Below are positions 22,255 through 34,800 of a stretch of DNA of 64,000 nucleotides, piece by piece; within the stretch, counting starts at the first letter, position 1, and every line of letters starts with the position of its first letter. A program made the translations under genes and the position numbers. Source of the DNA: Aquilaria yunnanensis (taxonomy: Eukaryota; Streptophyta; Magnoliopsida; Malvales; Thymelaeaceae); the NCBI GenBank assembly GCA_039654915.1, contig CM077597.1, positions 43,560,001 through 43,624,000 of the forward strand, in the 5' to 3' direction. A model generated the notes under the pieces. The model saw nothing but the letters and a program-made list of their open reading frames with translations. It made no database searches and was not told the DNA's origin.

Positions 22255-23526
22255 GCCTAAAGGACCAAAGCTCAAGGATTGAATACTTGTAGAAGCTCAC
22301 ACAAGTAAACTGAATATCCATCTAGGAAGTGAGAAAATGTATAAAGACTTGAAGACTCACTTCTGGTGGCCAAATATGAGGAAAGACATAGTTACTTATG
22401 TCTCCATATCTGCCACATGCCTGAGGGTAAAGGTAGAGCACCAGAAGGCAGCTGGTACCCTATCAACTCTACCTATACTAGTAAGGAAGTGGGGCAACAT
22501 AACCATGGGCTTTTTGACTAGGTTCCCTATGACCAGATTAAGGCATGATACAATCTAGGTCATTGTAGATAGGCTAACCAAATGTGCCCATGGATTCTCT
22601 AGAGAAGTTGGCTCAGGTGTATATCCAAGAAATAGTAAGGCTACATGGAATACTAGATTCCATTGTATCTGATATAGATCTAAGATTTATAGCTTGGTTT
22701 TGGAGGTACCAAAATCCACCTGAGTACTACTTATCACCTTTAGATTGATGTGCAAACTAAAAGGGTGATACAGATATTGCAAGACATGCTCAGGAACTGT
22801 GTGTTGGATTTCAAGGGTGAATAGGACCAACACTTACCATTGGTAGAATTCTTCTATCATAATAGTTATCAGACCATCATTGGCATGGCACCCTATGAAG
22901 CGTTATATGAAAGAAGGTGCATGACACCCCATTGTTGGGTAGAAGCCTCAGATAGGCTAGAGTTGGGTCCCAAAACTATTGAGGAAACTACTTCCAAGAT
23001 CAAGAAGATTCATGAAAGATTAAAGGCAGCTAATGAAAGAACCACAGCCTATGTGAATAAAAGAATGAGAGACTTGGAGTTTGAGATTGGTGACAATGTT
23101 TGGCTGAAAGTTGCACCAATCAAAGGCACTATCAGATTTGGCAGAATAACCAAGCTAGCTCCAAGATATATAGGTCCTTATGAGATATTGGATAGAGTTG
23201 GCAAGGTTTAGCTCTATCGCCAAACATGTCAAGTGTTCATAATGTTTTTCACATCAGTATGCTTAAGAAGTGTCTGTTGGACATTAAGCATTCTATTGTA
23301 GTGGAAGACATATAGTTAGAAGATAACCTGACATATGAAGAGAAACCCACAACTATCTTAGCCAAGGATACTAGAAGGTTAAAAAACAATCTCATTCCCA
23401 TGGTTAAAGTTCAATGGTCACATCACTCTAAAAGAGAAAAAACCTGGGAAACTGAGAATGACCATATGGAAAGATATCCTAAAGAATACCTGAAGCTAAA
23501 GGCCATTTTGGAGGACCAAACTTTTT
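22255..23526 (+). pseudogene. Chromovirus integrase with chromodomain-like C-terminus, broken
   Basis: The zinc-binding region (LNIHLGSEKMY, TCLRVKVEHQ) has lost one of its cysteines. The core is recognisable from VIVDRLTKCAH but shifts frame after about 22600, so the second Asp and Glu regions are scrambled. 22840-23211 is open again: NSYQTIIGMAPYEALY, FEIGDNVWLKVAPIKG, RYIGPYEILDRVG. The tail (about 23290-23526: LEDNLTYEEKP, ILAKDTRRLKN, MVKVQWSHHSK, TWETENDH) has the chromodomain-like pattern of plant chromoviruses, where it steers insertion to heterochromatin. It ends at the polypurine tract. Confidence 0.83.
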
Positions 23527-23539
23527 AAGGGTCGGAGGA
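23527..23539 (+). other. Chromovirus polypurine tract
   Basis: AAGGGTCGGAGGA directly before the 3' LTR start TGTTACCACC, interrupted by two pyrimidines. Confidence 0.6.
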
Positions 23540-23885
23540 TTGTTACCACCTTATAAAAATGGGAGAATTACAAGTGTGGCATAATGATAAAAAAACCATT
23601 ATATTGTGTAATTCTTTTCATAGTGATTGAAGTATGAGGATAAAAGGTATAATCAATACCTCCTTAAAAGTGTTCTAAGTTGGTAACTTGGCCTCTAAGA
23701 AAATCCTTAAGAATTGCTTGTTTTTCAAGTAACCTATGGACCTTTTGTAAGGTTTTGGAAATTTAGGTACTTAATTACAAAACTCACAAGAAAGAGCCTT
23801 GGAGAGTTATGGGAAGGATATGAATGGTATGAAAGTGCTATTGGAGGACCAAATTGCTCATGGAAGACAAGTTTGGACAAAGGAA

Positions 23886-23890
23886 ACCCT
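23886..23890 (+). repeat. Target site duplication ACCCT (left); right copy 25307-25311
   Basis: ACCCT lies on both sides of the copia LTR; joining across one copy restores the chromovirus LTR sequence GGAAACCCTAAAGGCATT seen in similar form in the other copies. Confidence 0.9.
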
Positions 23891-25306
23891 TGTTAGTATT
23901 GTGCCCAAAAAGCCAATCATGAGATGATTGTATTTTTGCACATTGAGTCATGATATTTTATTGAGGCATTAATCCAGCAATTTTGTTTGTTGTTTTGTTT
24001 CTGCGTAATGTAATAAACATAATTGTAACCCTAGAATAATGATATTCTTAAACGTCCCTAGTCTAGTATTATTGTGGAGCGGGTTGCAATAATACATAAT
24101 GACTAGCATATGTGGAGACTAATATGAGATATGTAGTCTACATATGGGTACAAGTTGGAGAACTTGTGTACTGGACCGACCCACCATGAGAACACTTCAT
24201 GGATCGTTATATGAGTGTCATAAGTGATTCTCATAGTGATCATGGTATATGTAGTCCTTCGACCTAAGATCAGCAAGGTTCCCTAGATGTGAGTCACATA
24301 CTTTGATACTTTCCTTTGTTGCTCGTAACTGAGTGAACTTGAAGGAGGTCATTGGGTATGTCACATATCATGCGGAGGGATTTGTATGATTAAGATGGGA
24401 TTTGTCCCTCCTATGTAACGGGAGTGATATCTTTGGGCCCCTTGATAGAGTGAGACTTAGAAAATGCATGGCCATGCTCCGATGAGTTGATATATGATAT
24501 CAATGTCGTCAGTTTAAGTTGGTCTACTCGGTAATCAAGAAACCAAAGATTGGGCTATACGAGAGTGACACATTCCATGTCTCGTGCTTAGTCTTGATAT
24601 ATTGGACAAAGGGACAATGGCATATATCGGTGATGATCATAAAGGTTTAGTCGATTCACCGACATTCTTGTCACTTGGGTAGCAATGATGTATTGCTAGA
24701 CACCGCTCATTGCTTATGATCATAAATGTGATTTATGATCATTGCCAACATGGCAAAAGCCTATTGGGTCGCACACATAGAGCTATTTGGATCATTAGAG
24801 TGCATGGGCTAATTATTTGGGTTATGGTTTCACTTTAATTTCGTATTAATAATGGGCCAAGGAGTTGAGCCATTATTAAGCCTGAAATTAAATCCTAATT
24901 GGATTAGGGCTTTGAAACCCATTAGGCCTGGAAGTTGAGTCTCACTATAAATACAACTTTTAAGTGAGAAATTCGCAGGTCTCCTTGGCCTAGCCTCCCA
25001 AAAGGACAGCCGCACTCTTCTCTTGCAATTCCTTGGAGGACGCAAGCTAGCACTGCGAGCGCAAGAGAAACGCATATGCCGGGACGTGGTGGAAGCGTGG
25101 TGATCCCGAGAGGCTCGTGTGGATACCATAGAGAGCCTGAACACGTCAACTATTCAGGTTTTGTGATTTGACTCTACAGTTGAGTGAGAGATCTCAACCG
25201 AAAATTAGGTATGAAATTTTCGAACACCCGGTTTACCCCGTTTCACTTGGATCCTGGAGGGTTTCGGTTAAATTCCACTGCACTGTTTGGCTCCCGAAAC
25301 CCAACA
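23891..25306 (+). mobile_element. Solo copia LTR (1416 bp) nested in a chromovirus LTR
   Basis: TGTTAGTA to CCCAACA, complete, with perfect ACCCT duplications. It contains the U3 palindrome with arms 24716-24727 and 24731-24742, and a TATA box at 24946. Younger than the chromovirus it interrupts. Confidence 0.93.
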
Positions 25307-27427
25307 ACCCTAAAGGCATTAAGGACCTAAATGTCTTAGTGTAAACCTTAAGGTGTTCAAGCATTTTACTTAAGTCAAAGGGTGGAATTGTGGGGTTATC
25401 CCACCATGGAGGAGGCAGCTATGGCTTGATAAATAGTCAAAAACGTGGGCAAAATGTGGACCAATAAGTTTAGGACAAAGAAATCATGCTTATGACAAGG
25501 AGAATGACATAAAGCATGATTAAGGCTAATAAGGATGCTTAGTGTCCTAAAGCTAATTTAAGAAGCCAAACTCAATTTTTCTTCTCTCATATTCAACCCA
25601 ACCAGCCAACACCCACCTCCACACTTCTTCCATAACTCCTCCATAGCCACCATACCTCCAAGATCAAAATTGAAGCGAAAAGGAAGCAATTGGAATCAAA
25701 CTATAGTTGTTGCCTGAATACTTCAATAATCAAGCTTCAAATTCGGCCTACTCATCTCAGTAAGGGTTCTATTGCTTTGATGGATTGTTTATCATAGTTT
25801 CAAGCATCCATGGAGCTAGGGCTAAGCTTGGAAGAGAGCCATGAGCTTGATGAACCAAGCTTACTGAAGGGAATGCACTTATTGAAGGTTTTGTGACCTA
25901 GTGTGAAGTGCACAATGATGGTAGTGAAGTGAGGATTTCTAAAGCCTAAAGTTAGTATGAAATAGTGTTAAAATCCTCCTAAGACCAAGAATTAGCTTAA
26001 GGAGGGCATCCATAGTGATTTACTTAAATTTATTACATGTTTTATTGACTAACCTATCATTTATGTTGCTGCCGCATTTCATGTGTTTGTTCATTGTGAA
26101 TGGGTGCCGCATTTGGTTGTTATATCTTGTATATATGCATTATGGTTTTAGTGTATTTGCATGAAATTTTTAATGAGGGCCACATTTCCTTAAGAAACCA
26201 AGTGTTTCCTTTACTAAGTTTCACAATGAAACTTACTCACCTCAATTCTACCATTTCAGGTCCACCAGAAAGATCACATTCAAACTGATCTTTTCATTTG
26301 ATTTTTGATCTAAAATTTCACATATTTCAATTCCCATTTATCTAGCTGGATCTAAAAATTTTGGTGATTTAAGGAGCACATTTGGTATTTTTAGTGATGG
26401 TGCTTATTGTGTTATGCAGCAGCTGTCCAACATCCTATTTATGGAGTCCATTGTGTCTCAAGCACTCCTAGAACTTAGGGTACATATTTAGCTGGGTTAT
26501 GACCATTATAGTGCATGTATGCATGTACATGTAGTGTACATAAAATGAAACAAGTATGTGAACATTTGAGTAATGTTTTGGCTATGTATGTGATGTGGTG
26601 CAAAGTTGCCTCAATGTGAATGATAGGCTGCTTACTTGTAAATTCTATTTTGCCACATAAACTTACTAGATGAAAGATAATGTAATTCCTTTATGTATTG
26701 GACATGTATGGAATAGCCTTGGAGGTCCTACCCCTCGTGAATGAAGTGTTTTCACACTTATGAAATTTTGTGTTGGCACAATGGTCATAAAGTGATCAAA
26801 ATTTTGACTCTGCACTCAAAGTTCTATATCTCCTTGTGTAGAATGACTCTTGGTATGAAATTTTGACCACCCCTAGAGCACATCTAGAGGTGGAATTAGG
26901 ATTCTAAAATTTTCAATTTGGATCCCTGTAGCCAAAGAGATGACATTGTAAATTTGGCTAAGTAACAGTTCATTTGGTCATAATTTTGTAACCAAATTCA
27001 AAAATCCATAACTTGGTCCATAGCTGGGCTATTGATGTAAAACCAAATTCCTTGGTTTGATTAAAGAATCTGCTTGATAATGAAGAAAATAAAATAGTAG
27101 GTTACATGGTTAGATTAATACAGTTTTTTGGAAAAAGTTTCCGGTGCAGTGGCTGGTCCCTTACACTTTATAAGATTGCCTAATGTGTAGTAGCCAACAT
27201 TAAGACTTGTGCTAGTGTTTTCCTTCGTTGTTGCCATGGTGTGCATAAAATGTGAATATGTGTATAATGGTTGGACCAATATCCTTGCATTTACATAATG
27301 CCTAAAAGGGCCACTTGGGTATGCACACTAAGGGTATTGTGTTGATCGCCTATAGAACATACCAACCCTGGTAGTTTTAAACGCAGAATTTTGGCACCAT
27401 AACTGGACTACCCCATAGTGGGTAATG

Positions 27428-28338
27428 TGCAAGCTTTGTGAGTGAGATTGTGGGACAAGTCTAGTGGGGTGGACATGTGCTTAATCACTTATGTGTTGTG
27501 GTTTGCCTTATTGACCATGAGTTTGATGGTTGGGCTTGTACTTCAAACCATAGTCTTGCTTTATGTGGTGTTGGTAGCTTTTAAATATGTTTAAGTATAT
27601 AGGCATGTGAAGCTCTCCTCTTAGTTTGTTTTGGGTTTTGATTTGATCTTGGTCCTGATACCATGTTTGTGTATATTCGATTATGTACAGGTGGTATGAA
27701 TTCCCTTTTTGTGATGAGGTGTTAGTTATGTATTTGAGGAGTTTATGCTTATGTGTTGGATGATTGGGAGTGATGTTTCCATGTGTGTTGATTATGCGGC
27801 TAAGTTTGGTTTACAAATCTCTTTGGAACGTGTTTAAGCATGTGCATATAAAGTATGTGTTTTCAAAATTTATGAGAATGGGCATCATGGTTGTCATGCA
27901 TGATTGTATGCACACTTGATAAGCACAAGAGCACAAACACATGATTAATGCTTGTGATTATTGCCTTAGTGTGCAAGGTTTTCTTGGCGCTAAGGTAGGT
28001 AGGCTTCCTTGGGTGCACTCCATGGTGCCTAGCAGGCGTCTAGATGGGCGCCTTGGGCTAGCAATAGATATATATGAAACACACACACTGTGTGCTAAGT
28101 CTAGTGTCCAACCAGGTATCCAATGCTAGTGATAGGGACCTGAGGGGGCATTTTGAGAACACATGCATTTAGTGTCCTAGTAGGTGCCCAATGAGGCCAC
28201 CAGGCACTAGCAATCGGCATCTAGGTATGCCATTCTGAGTGCACAATTTGCACACACCACCTAGTGCCCAGAGTAGCACCTGTGCTATTCCTAGGGCTAG
28301 CGGTAGGTGTCCATGGGCAAGGGCCTGTGTGGGACATG
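27428..28338. other. Unclassified sequence left of the satellite
   Basis: No recognisable gene. 27428-27940 is AT-rich with many GTG/TTG stretches. 27960-28320 has scattered related phrases such as GTGCCTAGCAGGCG, GTGTCCTAGTAGGTGCC and GTGCCCAGAGTAGC, suggesting a decayed short repeat. The open frames at 27941-28129 and 28169-28390 have no known motif and are probably chance. Confidence 0.4.
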
Positions 28339-28755
28339 ACAAGTTGTGAATGTTTCCACTCCATTCTAAACAAGATGTGAATGTTCCCATTCAAAATAAC
28401 TTGTCAATGTTTTGACTCAATTCTAAACAAGTTATGAATCTTTCTATTCCAAACAAGTTGAAAGTGGTTCTATACCAAACTAGTTGTGATTGTTTCCATT
28501 CCATTCCAAATAACTTGTGAATGTTTCCATTCCATTCTAAACAAGTTATGAATGTTTCTACTCAAAACTACTTGTGAATGTTTCTATTCTAAACTAGTTG
28601 TGAATGTTTATATTCCAAACTAGTTATGAGTGATCTATTTCAAACTTGTTGTGAATCCTTCCAATTCATTCTAAATAGCTCGTGAACATTTCTATTACAA
28701 ACTAGTTATGAATGTTTCCATTCTAATATAACCAAGTTATGAATTTTTCTATTCC

Positions 28756-28862
28756 GAACAATCACAACTTGCTTGGTATCGAACAGACAAATCACAACTA
28801 GTTTGCCATAGAAAAATTCATAACTTGTTTGGAATTGAAAGGTAACATTCACAACTAGGTTG
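28756..28862 (-). repeat. Short inverted segment of the satellite
   Basis: Here the core reads as its complement (ATCACAACTTG, ATTCATAACTTG, ATTCACAACTAG), about three to four units on the opposite strand, before the forward orientation returns at GTGTGAATGG. Confidence 0.8.
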
Positions 28863-31800
28863 GTGTGAATGGTTTTATTCCAAACAAGCTGTGAATGTTT
28901 CTATTCCATGCTAGTTGTAAATGCTTCCATTCCATTATAAACTAGTTATTAATAATTTCATTCGAAACTAGCTGTGAAAGATTCTATTTCAAACTTGTTA
29001 TGAATGTTTCTATCACATTCTAAACAAGTTGTGAATGTTTCAATTCCAAACAAGTTGTGAATGGTTCTATCTAAACAAGTTTTGACTGTTTCTATTTTAA
29101 ACTAGTTGTGAACTTCCCATTCCATTCAGAGCAAGTTGTGAATGTTTCCATTCAAAACAAGTTGTCAATGTTTCCATTCCATTTGAAATAGGTTGTAAGG
29201 TTTCTGTTCCAAACTAGTTATGAATGTTTCGATTCCCTTCAAAACTAGTTATGAAAGTGTCTATTCATAACAAGTTATGAATGTTTCTGTTCCACTCTAA
29301 ACTAGTTCTGAATGTTTTTATTCCAAACTAGTTGTGAATGTTTTCATTCTATTCTAAAATCGTTGTGAATGTTTCCATTCCATTCTAAAAATGTTGTGCA
29401 TATTTCTACTCCAAACAAGTTATGAATATTTCTTACGAAAACTACTTGTAAATATTTCGATTCCATTCTAAACAAGTTGTGAATGTTTCTATTCTAGACA
29501 GGTTGTGAATGTTTCTATCCCAAAAAAGTTATGAATGTTTCCATTCCATTCTAAACAGGTTGTGAACGTTTATATTCCAAACAAGTTTTGAATGTTTCCA
29601 TTTTATTCTATAGAAGTTGTGAATGTTTCTATTCCAAACTAGTTGCGAATGTTTCCACTCCATTCCAAGCAAGCTGTAAATGTTTCTATTAAAAACAAGT
29701 CACTTACGTTTCTATTACAAAATTGTTGTGGATGTTTCCATTCCAATCAAAACAAGTTGTGAATGTTTCCACTCCATTCTAATCAAGTGGTGAATGCTTC
29801 TATTCCAAACTAGTTGTGAATGTTTCCATTCCATTATGAACAAGTAATGAATGTTTCTATCCCTTGCTAGTTGTGAAGGTTTTTATTTCGAACTACTTGT
29901 TAGTAATTCCATTCTGTCGTAAACTAATTGTGAATGTTTATATTCTAAACAGGTTGTAAATGTTTCTATTCCAAACTAGTTCTGAATGTTTCCATTCCAA
30001 AATAAGTTGTGAATGTTTCCATTCCAAAAATATTGTGAATGTTTTTACTCTGAGCGAGTTGTGAATGTTTCCATTCCATTCTAAACCAGTTATGAATGTT
30101 TCAATTCCAAACAAGTTCTGAATGTTTCTATTCTGAGCTAGTTGTGAATGTTTCCAATCCATTCTAAACATGTTGTCAATGTGTTTATTCCAAATTAGTT
30201 GTGAATGTTTTCATTTCAATCTAAACAAGTTATGAATGTTTTGATTCCAAACTAGTTGTGAATGTTTCCATTCTAGTCTAAAGAGGTAATGAATGTTTCT
30301 ATTTCATTTTAAACAAGCTGTTAATGATTTTATTCCAAACTAGTTGTGAATGTTTTGATTCCAATCTAAACAAGTTGTTATCTTTCCATTCCAAATAGTT
30401 GTGAACATTTCCATTCCATTTTAAGCAAGTTATGATTGTTCCTCTTCCATTCTAAACAGGTTGTGAACCTTTCCATTCAATTGTAAACAAGTTGTGAATG
30501 TTTCAATTCGAAATAGGTACTGAATGTTCCTATTGCAAACAAGTTATGAATGTTTCTATTCCTTTCTGAACTGGTTACAAATATTTCTATTCCAAACAAG
30601 TTGTGAATTTTTCTATTGCAAACTAGTTGTGACTTTTTTGATTCCATTCTAAACTTGTTATGACTATTTCTGTACCAAAGTACTTGTGAATGTTTCTATT
30701 TCATTCAAAACAAGTTGTAAATGTTTCCATTCTACTCTAAAAAAATTATGAATCTTTCTATTTCGAACTAGTTGTAAATCTTTCTATTCTACACTAGTTG
30801 TGAATGTTTCTATCCAAAAGTAGTTGTGAATGTTTCCACTTAACTCTAAACAAGTTATGAATGTTTCTATTCCAAAGTAGCTCTAAATGTTTCTACCCCA
30901 AACAATTTGTGAATGTTTCTATTACAAACGAGTTGGGAATGTTTCTATTTCAAAGAAGTTATGACTATTTCCATTCTATTCCAAACAAGTTGTCAATGTT
31001 TCCATTCCATTCTAAACAGGTTGTTAATGTTTCTATTCCAAACTAGTTGAAAATGCTTCTATTCTAAACTACTTGTGAATGTGTTTATTCTAAACTAGTT
31101 GTGGATGATTTTATTCCAAACTAGTTATGAATGTTTACGTTCCATTCTAAACAAGTTCTGAATGTTTCTATTTCAAATAAGTTGTGAATGTTTCCTATGC
31201 ATTCCAAAGAAGTTATGAATGTTTCTAATCTGAACAAGTTGTGAATGTTTCCTTTGCATTCCAAAGAAGTTGTGTATGTTTCTATTCCAAACCTATTGTG
31301 AATGTTTCCATTCTATTCTAGGCAAGTTTTGATTGTTTCAATTCCAAACAAGTTGTGAATGTTTCCATTCTTTTCTAAGCAAGTTGTTAACATTTCTATT
31401 CCAAACAAGTTGTGAATGTTTCATTCGAAACTAGTGATGAATGTTTCCATTCTATTTTTGGCAGGTTATGATTGTTTCTTTTCCAAATAAGTTGTGAATG
31501 TTTCCATTCTATTCTAAATAAGTTGTGAATGCTTTTATTCCAAACAAGTTGTTAAGGCTCTTATTCCAAACTAGTTGTGAATCATTCAATTTTTCTCTAA
31601 ACAAGTTATGATTATTTCTTTTTCAAACTACTTGTGAATGCTTCCATTCCATTGTAAACAAGTTTTGAATGTTTCCATTCCAAAGAAGTTGTGAATGCTT
31701 CTATCCTAAACTAGTTGTGAATGTTTCCATTCTGTTCTAAACAAGTTGTGAATGTTTCTATTCCAAATTAGTTATGAATGTTTCCTTTTCATTCTAAACA

Positions 31801-34800
31801 AGTTGTGAATGTTGTAAATATTTCTATTCTAAAGTAGTTGTGATTGTTTCCATTCATTTCAAAACTAGCTATGAATGTTTTTATTCAAAACTAGTTATGA
31901 ATGCTTTTATTCAAAACAACTTGTGAATGTTTCCATTCCATTCCAAATAAGTTGTGAATGTTTCTATTCCATTTTAAGCATGTTGTGAATCTTGCTATTT
32001 TAAACAAGTTGTGAATGTTTCCATTCCATTCTAAACAAGCAGTGAATGTTTTTATTCCAAACTAGTTGTGAATATTTTGATTCCGTTCTAAACAATTTGT
32101 GAATGTTTCAATACTGAACAAGTTATGAATGTTTTTGTTCATAAGTGGTTGTGAATGTGTCCATTCCATTCTAAACTAGTTGTGAATGTTTCAATTCCAT
32201 CTTAAGCATGTTGTGAATCTTTCCATTGTAAACTAGTTATAAATGTTTCCTTTCCATTCAAAACAACTTGTTAATGTTTATATTCCAAACTAGATGTGAA
32301 TGTTTCGGTTCCCCTTTAAGCCAATTGTTGATGTTTCTATTCCGTACTAGATGTGAATGTTTATATTTCATTCTAAACAGGTTGTGAATTTTTTTATTCC
32401 AAAATAAGTGGTGAATGTTTCTATTTCATTATATACAACTTATGAATGTTTTTATTCCAAACTAGTTGTCAATGTTTCCATTCCATTATAAACAAATGGT
32501 GAATGTTTCTATTCTAAACTAGTTGTGAATTTTTCCATTTCATTCAAAACAAGTTGTGACTGTGTCTATTCAACTCTAGACAAGTTGTGAATGTTTTTAT
32601 TCCAAACTAGTTGTCAATGTTTATATTCTATCCTAAACACATTGTGAATGCCTCTGTTTTGAATAAGTTGTGAATGTTTCCAATCCATTCGAAACAGGTT
32701 CTGAGTGTTTCTTTCGCATTCTAAACATGCTGTGAATGTTTTCATTCCAAATTAGTTGTGAATGTTTTCATTCCATTTTTACTAAGTTAGGAAAGTTTCT
32801 ATCACACTCTAAACAAGTTGCGCATCTTTCTATTCCAAACTAGTTATAAGTGTTTCTCTTATAAACTAGATGTGAATGTTTCCAAATAAGTTGTGAATAT
32901 TTCTATTCCAAACAATTTGTGAATGTTTTCATCCCATTCTAAACTATATGTAAATGTTTCCTTTCCAAACAAGTTGTGAATGTTTTCATTCCATTCTAAA
33001 CTATATGTAACTGTTTCATTTCTGAACAAGTTGTGAATGTTTCTATTACAAACAAGTTGTGAATGTTTCTCTTCCAAAAAAGTTGTGAATGTTTCTCTTC
33101 CAAACTAGTTGTGATTGTTTCCATTCGAATATAAACTAGCCATGAATGTTTCTATTCACAAAGTAATTGTAACTATTTCCATTCCATTCCAAACAAGTTC
33201 TGAATGTTTCCATTCCATTCTCAACAAGTTGTGAATTTTTCCATTCCTGACTAGTTGTAAATGTTTCTATTCTAAACTAGTTGTGAATGTTTCTAGTCTA
33301 AATTAGTTGCGAATGATTCTAATCTAAGCAAGCTGGGAACGTTTGCATTCCAATCCAAACAAGTTATGAATGTTTCTGTGCCAAACTAGTTGTAAATATT
33401 TCAATTCCACTCCAAACAAGTTGTAAATGTCTTTATTCCAAACTTATTGTGATTGTTACCTTCCCATTCTAAGCAAGTAGTGAATGTTTCCATTCTAAAC
33501 AAGTTGTGAATGTTTCCACTCGATTCTATACAAATTTATGAATGTTTCTAGTCCAAACAAGTTTTGAATGTCCGCCTTCCATTTTAAACATGTTATGAAT
33601 GTTTCTATTCAAAACTAACTGTGAATGTTTCCATTCCATTCCAAATAAGTTGCAAATGTTTTGATTCCAAATAAGCTGTGAATGTTTCTATTCAAAACTA
33701 GTGGTGAATGTTTCGATTCTATTCTAAACAAGTTGTGGTTGTTTCTTTTCCAAAAAAGTTATGAATGTTTCTATTCCAAACAAGTTGTGAATGCTTTCAT
33801 TCCATTATAAACAAGTTGTGAATGTTTTTATTACAAACAAGTTATGAAAGTTTCTTTTCCAAACTAGTTGTGAATGTTTCCATTGCATTCTAAACAAGTT
33901 GTGAGTGTTTCTACTCAAAACTAGTTGTGAATGCTTCCATTCCATTCTAAACAACTTGTGAACATTTCTATTCCGAACAAGATGTAAATGTTTTTATCCC
34001 AAAGTAGTTGTGAATGTTTCCATTCCATTTTAAACATGTTGTGAATGTTTCCACTCCATTCAAATGATGTGGTGAATGTTTCTATTCCAAACTAGTTGTA
34101 AGTGATTCCATTCGATTCTAAACAAGTTATGAATGTTGTGAATGTTTTTATCCTAAACTAGTTATGATTGTTTCCATTCCATTCTAAACAAGCTGTGAAT
34201 GTTTCTATTCAAAACTAGTTGCCAATATTTCTATTCCTAATAGGTCTTGAAAGTTTCTATTCAAAACTAGTAGTGAAGGTTTCTATTCCTTTCTAAACAA
34301 GTTGCGAATGTTTCTATTCCAAAATAGTTATGAATGTTTCTATTCCAAACAAGTTATCAATGTTTCTAATCCAAACAAGTTCTGAATGTTTCCTTTTCTT
34401 TCTAAACAAGTTATGAATGATTATATTACAAACAGGTTGTGCCATTCTAATCATGTGGTGAATGTTTCCATTCCAAACTAGTTGTGATTGTTTCCATTCC
34501 ATTCTAAAGAAGTTGTAAATGTTTCTACTCCAAACTAGTTGTGAATTTTTCTATTCCAAAGAAGTTGTGAATGTTTTCAATCCATTCTATGTAGGTTGTG
34601 AATGTTTCTATTCTAAACAGGTTATGAATGTTTTTATCCAAAAGTAGTTGTTAATTTTTCCATTCCAATCTAAACTAGATTTGAACCATTGCATTCCAAA
34701 TAAGTTTCAAATATTTCCATTCCAAGAAAGTTATGAATGTTTCTATTCCAAACTAGTTGTGAATGTTTCCATTCCATTCTAAACAAATACTGAATGTTTC

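Larger units (their letters stand above)
16132..27427 (+). mobile_element. Ty3/gypsy chromovirus with both LTRs, decayed, containing a nested solo LTR
   Basis: 5' LTR 16132-18498, iMet-type PBS 18504-18515, gag, protease, RT, RNase H, integrase and a chromodomain-like tail, polypurine tract 23527-23539, 3' LTR 23541-27427. The order (integrase last, with a chromodomain-like end) marks a chromovirus. LTR ends are TGTTAC and GTAACA (degenerate GTAATA/GTAATG here). I see no target duplication: the left flank is CACAG and the right flank differs. Many stops show it is long dead. The 3' LTR is split by a younger copia solo LTR. Confidence 0.88.
23541..27427 (+). repeat. Chromovirus 3' LTR, split by a copia solo LTR
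   Basis: LTR sequence at 23541-23890 and 25312-27427, about 2466 bp once the inserted LTR and one duplication copy are removed. It ends GTGGGTAATG, a mutated GTGGGTAACA. It retains segments deleted from the 5' LTR. Confidence 0.85.

Noticed and set aside
27941..28390. Small host genes left of the satellite
   Set aside because: Short frames without domains in sequence that looks like a decayed repeat.
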